A stretch of 64,000 nucleotides of DNA from Chryseobacterium indologenes (GTDB taxonomy: Bacteria > Bacteroidota > Bacteroidia > Flavobacteriales > Weeksellaceae), in contig NZ_LJOD01000009.1 in NCBI RefSeq assembly GCF_001295265.1, positions 154,970 through 218,969 on the forward strand, written 5' to 3'. The position numbers and the translations under genes are program-made. Under the pieces are notes generated by a model, which saw only the letters and a program-made list of their open reading frames with translations, did not search any database and was not told the origin of the DNA. How positions within the stretch are numbered: position 1 is the first letter of the stretch; each line of letters begins with the position of its first letter. Of the stretch, positions 60,206 to 64,000 are shown piece after piece.

Positions 60206-61270
60206 ATGTTTGAAGATAAATCACAGGAATTAACACCCATTTCAAAACTGGGAGAATTCGGTCTTATTAAGCATCTTACAGAGCATTTTCCTCTTTCCAA
60301 TGCTTCTTCAGAGCTGGGAGTTGGAGATGATGCGGCTGTTATTAATCCTGAAAATAAGAAAGTGGTCCTTACCACAGATGTCCTGGCAGAAGGAGTGCAC
60401 TTTAACCTGGGCTATGTTCCGTTAAAGCATTTAGGGTATAAGGCAGTGGTGGTAAACCTCAGCGATATTGCCGCAATGAATGCCGTTCCTGCTCAGATTC
60501 TTGTTTCCCTTGCCGTTTCCAACCGTTTTCCGGTGGAGGCATTGGAAGAGATTTATGCCGGAATTCAGGCAGCCTGCGCAAGATACAAAGTAGATTTGAT
60601 AGGAGGAGATACCACAAGCTCCAATTCGGGACTGGTGATGAGCATTACCGCTGTAGGAATTGAAAATGAAGAAAATATTGTCAAAAGAAGCGGCGCAAAA
60701 CCTAATGACCTTCTTGTTGTTACGGGAGACTTAGGCGGAGCTTACATGGGACTTCAGATTCTTGAAAGAGAGCATTCCGTTTATCTGGCGAATCCTGATA
60801 TGCAGCCGGAAATGGAAGGATATGATTATATTCTGGAAAGACAATTGAAGCCTGAGGCAAGAACAGATGTTAAACAGATTCTTGAAGAGCTGGGTATTAA
60901 ACCTACCTCTATGATTGATATTTCAGATGGTCTGGCCTCTGAAATTCTTCACCTTTCCGATCAGTCTAAAGTAGGATTCAGGCTGTATGAAGAGAAAATC
61001 CCTCTGGATAGCCTTACCATCTCTACGGCGGATGAAATGAATTTAAACCCTGTAATGACAGCGTTAAGCGGAGGTGAGGATTACGAGCTGCTCTTTACCA
61101 TTTCTCCTAATGATTTTGATAAGATTAAAAACCATCCGGATTTTACCATTATAGGACATGCTGTGGAAAAAGAAGACGGAAACTTCATGGTAGCAAGAGG
61201 GTCCAATCAGTTAGTTGCCCTTACCGCTCAGGGCTGGGATGCTTTTTTAGGCAGCCAGCAGAACCCATAA
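60206..61270 (+). CDS. thiL: Thiamine-monophosphate kinase
   Basis: This 354-residue enzyme makes thiamine diphosphate from the monophosphate. The PurM-like N-terminus has SELGVGDDAAVI (metal- and nucleotide-binding Asp), the core has VVVNLSDIAAMNAVPAQILVS and IGGDTTSSNSGLVMSITAVG, with the C-terminal SMIDISDGLASEIL. No thiamine-pyrophosphate riboswitch is visible in the 85-base leader. Other thi genes are not in the window. Confidence 0.95.
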   Translation: MFEDKSQELTPISKLGEFGLIKHLTEHFPLSNASSELGVGDDAAVINPENKKVVLTTDVLAEGVHFNLGYVPLKHLGYKAVVVNLSDIAAMNAVPAQILVSLAVSNRFPVEALEEIYAGIQAACARYKVDLIGGDTTSSNSGLVMSITAVGIENEENIVKRSGAKPNDLLVVTGDLGGAYMGLQILEREHSVYLANPDMQPEMEGYDYILERQLKPEARTDVKQILEELGIKPTSMIDISDGLASEILHLSDQSKVGFRLYEEKIPLDSLTISTADEMNLNPVMTALSGGEDYELLFTISPNDFDKIKNHPDFTIIGHAVEKEDGNFMVARGSNQLVALTAQGWDAFLGSQQNP

Positions 61271-61297
61271 AATTATATTTAATTTGAATATTGTAGA

Positions 61298-61331
61298 AAA
61301 CCGCAGCACTTTTTTTGCTGTGGTTTTTGTT
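61298..61331 (+). terminator. Intrinsic terminator of thiL
   Basis: An 11-bp stem AAACCGCAGCA/TGCTGTGGTTT with one G-U pair (61298-61308 with 61316-61326) ends in T. It separates thiL from the AraC gene. Confidence 0.9.
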
Positions 61332-61351
61332 TACTGTTTTAAAATGCACTG

Positions 61352-62173
61352 ATGATTATACCAGAAAAAGAAATCCCGGTTCACCACCTGACTTCTGAAA
61401 AATTTCAGATGAGTACTCTGAGAATGGCTGGTCCGGAGAATTTTCATGATGTTCACCGGCACAATTTTTTTGAAATTATCTGGTTCAGAGAGGTGTATGA
61501 AAACAGCCGCCTGGAACTGGATTTTGAAAGCTATCAGCTGGAGAACAACCAAATCTGCATCATAGCACCAGGGCAGGCATTCAACATGAAACTGAGAGGA
61601 GAAGAAGGGTATGCAATGGCGATAAGCCGGGAAATTTTCAGTGAAGCCTGCGATATAGAGTCGGTGCTCACAGGAGGAGTACTTCCCTTTTTTTTACATC
61701 CTGACAATGAAAAAATCTGTGCTACAATCATATCATTGATTGAGCAGGAATATAAAGCCACATCAAGAACTGAGCTCTTGAAGGCCTATCTGAAGGCACT
61801 CTGCATCATCATCGGAGAACAGATTACTCCTCCTGAGCCTTTATTAAATGACCGCCAGCGCGTTCATGAGCTGATGGGCCTCATTGAGAAGCATTATATT
61901 GTGCATAAAGAAACAGCTTTCTATGCTGAGAAATTAAAGATAAGTGCCCATCATCTTAATGATATTGTCCGTATTTCGAGAGGGACAACGGTAAAAAAAA
62001 TGATTTCCCAACGTCTTATTCTGGAGGCCAAAAGAGAACTCAGCTTTGGAGCTCTCACCGTGAAAGAAATTGCTTTCAAGCTCGGTTTTAATGATGCTTC
62101 ATATTTTTCAAGGTTTTTCAAGAAGCATACCGGCCGGAATCCCGATAGCTTTAAGAATAATGAAAAAAGGTGA
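61352..62173 (+). CDS. AraC-family transcription regulator
   Basis: This 273-residue regulator has an N-terminal cupin-type effector domain (about residues 20-110: HDVHRHNFFEIIWF, NNQICIIAPGQAFNMKL) and a C-terminal AraC DNA-binding domain (about 175-273: YAEKLKISAHHLNDIVRISRG ... LGFNDASYFSRFFKKHTGRNP). It sits 170 bases upstream of the MFS efflux gene on the same strand and is probably its regulator; autoregulation is likely but no operator is recognisable. Confidence 0.93.
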   Translation: MIIPEKEIPVHHLTSEKFQMSTLRMAGPENFHDVHRHNFFEIIWFREVYENSRLELDFESYQLENNQICIIAPGQAFNMKLRGEEGYAMAISREIFSEACDIESVLTGGVLPFFLHPDNEKICATIISLIEQEYKATSRTELLKAYLKALCIIIGEQITPPEPLLNDRQRVHELMGLIEKHYIVHKETAFYAEKLKISAHHLNDIVRISRGTTVKKMISQRLILEAKRELSFGALTVKEIAFKLGFNDASYFSRFFKKHTGRNPDSFKNNEKR

Positions 62174-62342
62174 TCCTCAATATTTACAGCTTGATTGGAT
62201 TTAAATGAGCCTGTTTCATTTTATTCTGAATTTAAATCCTCAGTTTGTCCTATACTTCCTCCATTTCTTTTATTGTAAGTTTTTGCTTTTTCGGGCATTT
62301 TTGCACACTGAAAAAATCGCCTGCGAAGGCTTATTGTTATTT

Positions 62343-63533
62343 ATGAAGAAGTTAAATATTGTAGTGTTTATTTTAGCGCTGCTCAACACATTGGAGTCTT
62401 TGAGTATAGACCTTTATCTGCCTGCTTTCCCAAGCATGGCCCAAATTTTCGGAACAGATATAGGACATATTCAGATTTCAATTTCAGTGTTTTTTGCAGG
62501 ATTTGCCTTTGGCCAGCTGCTTTGGGGGCCTTTGTCTGATAAAACAGGTCGGAAGCCTATGCTGTACTGCGGGCTTTTGCTTTTCATTGCAGGAACTATC
62601 GCTATATTTTTCACTGCCAATATTTATGTTTTATGGATAATGCGTTTTCTTCAGGCTTTTGGCGGAAGTGCCGGTATTGTGATTGGAAGGGCTATTGTGA
62701 TTGATCTGTATGATAAACAAAAGTCAGTGGCTATTTTTTCCCAGCAGTCCCAGATCAGTGGTATTGCGCCCATTATTGCACCATTGCTGGGGAGCGTATT
62801 CCTTAAGTTCTGGGGCTGGAACAGTTCGTTTGCTTTTCTGGGCATATTAGGAATGATTACTTTGTTTATGGTAATCAGATATATTCCTGAAACCAATTCA
62901 AAAACGGAAATTCAGGATAAAACAGAAGGCGGAAGAGGGTTAAAAGATCAGCTGAAACTGATTCTTTCCAATAAAGATTTTATCAATAATACGATGATTG
63001 GGAGTATTGCTTTTGCCTCTCTGATTATTTATATTTCCAATGCGCCTTTTCTTTTTATGAAGCTTCATGGCTTCTCCAGCGGGGTATTCAGCCTGATATT
63101 CGGGTTTAATTCATTGGCTTTAATTACAGCTGCGTATCTTACCCCAAAGCTGGTTAAAAGGATAAGAGATACCAAACTTCTGTTCATTGCTACCATTCTG
63201 TTATTATCTGTCTGCAGTCTTCATATCCTTATTGCAGCCGGAGACCTTTCTGTAGCTTTAGAAATAGGGATGCTGTATCTGTCATTGCTGGCTATAGGGA
63301 TTCTGTTTCCTATTACTTCTGCCCATGCACTGTCTCCTTTTAAAGAGGGAAGGGGAACAGCAGCAGCTGTTATGGGATTCATGCAGTTGATGGTTACTTT
63401 TCTGCTGTCAGGATTAGCCGGATTTTTAGAATCGGATTCTATCATCCCAATGGTGGTGATGAGGGCGGGAATTGCCCTGATTGCTGTGTGGTTCGGCTGG
63501 CGTTCCTTTACGGGTAAAAAGGGGATTGTTTAA
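62343..63533 (+). CDS. Bcr/CflA-family multidrug efflux transporter (MFS)
   Basis: This 396-residue membrane protein exports drugs using the proton gradient. I start at MKKLNIVVFI; the longer frame from 62205 adds 46 residues outside the normal family length. The first helix region has LESLSIDLYLPAFPSMAQIF, and the loop after helix 2 carries the family's GPLSDKTGRKPM. Twelve helices are predicted. The AraC gene upstream suggests drug-inducible control. A terminator follows at 63578. Confidence 0.93.
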   Translation: MKKLNIVVFILALLNTLESLSIDLYLPAFPSMAQIFGTDIGHIQISISVFFAGFAFGQLLWGPLSDKTGRKPMLYCGLLLFIAGTIAIFFTANIYVLWIMRFLQAFGGSAGIVIGRAIVIDLYDKQKSVAIFSQQSQISGIAPIIAPLLGSVFLKFWGWNSSFAFLGILGMITLFMVIRYIPETNSKTEIQDKTEGGRGLKDQLKLILSNKDFINNTMIGSIAFASLIIYISNAPFLFMKLHGFSSGVFSLIFGFNSLALITAAYLTPKLVKRIRDTKLLFIATILLLSVCSLHILIAAGDLSVALEIGMLYLSLLAIGILFPITSAHALSPFKEGRGTAAAVMGFMQLMVTFLLSGLAGFLESDSIIPMVVMRAGIALIAVWFGWRSFTGKKGIV

Positions 63534-63577
63534 TGGGCGGAAGAGACAAAAAAAGTTGTTATAGATAGCATATAAAA

Positions 63578-63610
63578 AACCGGATGAATATTCTTCCGGT
63601 TATTTTTTTT
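63578..63610. terminator. Terminator shared by the MFS and peptide genes
   Basis: A 7-bp stem AACCGGA/TCCGGTT (63578-63584 with 63595-63601) is followed by nine T residues. It ends the MFS transcript; the minus-strand peptide gene ends at its edge (63609). Confidence 0.88.
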
Positions 63611-63845
63611 AATAAGGCTGCTCTTCACAGTTTTGTATGGGCTGACAGCCTCCGCCTCCGCCGCCGGGGTTTCCTCCTCCAGCAGATACACAGGTTCCGG
63701 GATTTCCGTCATCGGCCATTTCACATGCTTTTCCAAAAGAGCATTCGCAATCAGACCAGCAATAAGCGGAATCTCCGTTCATATGGCAGCCGTTTCCGCC
63801 GCTTCCGAGAATTAAAGTAAGATCCTTTCTTAAAAGTTTTTTCAT
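63609..63845 (-). CDS. Glycine-rich, Cys-rich secreted peptide (bacteriocin-like leader)
   Basis: This 78-residue protein starts at MKKLLRKDLTLI (63845; an ATG three codons earlier at 63854 is also possible). A short basic leader ends LILGSGG, and the core has eight Cys (NGCHMN, YCWSDCECSFGKACEM, TCVSAGGG, GGCQPIQNCEEQPY) and a poly-Gly stretch. The leader is a variant of the GG type seen at 53816; the core is longer and different. No exporter or immunity gene is within reach to the left. A secreted antimicrobial or surface peptide is possible; its function is not known. Confidence 0.68.
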   Translation of the reverse strand: MKKLLRKDLTLILGSGGNGCHMNGDSAYCWSDCECSFGKACEMADDGNPGTCVSAGGGNPGGGGGGCQPIQNCEEQPY

Positions 63846-63904
63846 TGTTTTCATAATAAAGTTGTTAATGATTGGTAGTGAGGTAAATATAGAAAAAAAA
63901 TAAA

Positions 63905-64000
63905 GAGGCTGTCTCAAAAGTACCCCATCTCTCGAACTCCTGTCTGACAACTTTTGTTGTTTAGGAGATTCTCAGAGCGTTAGTTTACCTTTTGAGACAG
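63905..64000. mobile_element. Short inverted-repeat element (MITE-like) at the window edge
   Basis: The 12-mer CTGTCTCAAAAG (63909-63920) has its exact reverse complement CTTTTGAGACAG at 63989-64000, giving a 92-base span, and the left copy is preceded by GAGG. Between them an inner inverted repeat (CTCCT ... AGGAG; ACAAC/GTTGT around a TTTT loop) can fold into a hairpin. No transposase is encoded inside. This type of terminal repeat resembles ends of insertion sequences (IS1182/IS5-like GAGGCTGTCTC ends); a deletion derivative or a MITE fits, but the right flank is cut off, so the end of a full IS is still possible. Confidence 0.6.

Overview
The window looks like chromosome from a Chryseobacterium-type member of Flavobacteriia (Bacteroidota). 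Signs seen directly are AT-rich DNA, genes without clear Shine-Dalgarno sites, start regions preceded by the flavobacterial -7 element TAnnTTTG (sometimes with TTG 19-21 bases upstream), two proteins with C-terminal type IX secretion sorting domains, a TonB-dependent receptor with an N-terminal carboxypeptidase-like domain, a 2TM/LytTR signalling cluster and two short glycine-leader peptides. The genus is my inference from gene content. I see no rRNA operon, prophage or CRISPR array. One tRNA is present, and one short inverted-repeat element sits on the right edge.

Layout. 1-6 kb: 3' part of a family 8 polysaccharide lyase, a small membrane protein, a tail-specific protease, a Cu/Zn superoxide dismutase lipoprotein and an AraC regulator. 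6-13.2 kb: a signalling block made of a TonB-dependent receptor, a secreted helical protein, a LytS-type kinase fused to a 2TM domain, three free 2TM proteins, an ICMT-like methyltransferase and a LytTR response regulator. 13.2-22 kb: hypothetical and membrane proteins (one with a Gly/Cys tail), mnmA, an outer-membrane barrel, a type IX cargo protein and clpC. 22-26 kb: glycosyltransferases of families 4, 9 and 2 around a SufE protein. 26-27.2 kb: a small accessory islet beside tRNA-Val with two paralogous small proteins. 27-33 kb: folC, a TolC protein, a SprT-like protein, mannose-1-phosphate guanylyltransferase and a GNAT enzyme. 33-42 kb: divergent bcp/nth, a DinB-like protein, a DUF885 peptidase, an ExbB/ExbD/TonB-like operon and an SpmA-SpmB fusion. 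42-51 kb: accD, class II aldolase, CBS-nadK, a TrmH-family methyltransferase, a YwqK-like protein, a bestrophin, a JmjC-like cupin and a GNAT enzyme. 51-64 kb: mutS, a glycine-leader peptide, thioredoxin-fold proteins, a four-gene overlapping envelope operon, a YhiN flavoprotein, a thioesterase, thiL, AraC + MFS efflux, a second glycine-leader peptide and the inverted-repeat element.

The strongest unlisted signal is in the signalling block. Three promoters (TonB-dependent receptor, kinase, third 2TM gene) each carry two copies of TACCnTTCrG with exactly 21-base periodicity. The second copy starts 43-44 bases upstream of the -7 element every time. That fits a two-turn direct-repeat operator for the LytTR regulator encoded 0.7 kb further on, so receptor, kinase and 2TM proteins would form one autoregulated circuit. 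Other points are a candidate small RNA at 46.4 kb with its own promoter and terminator, an AccD without zinc-ribbon cysteines, a cysteine-free endonuclease III, and the tRNA-Val islet.
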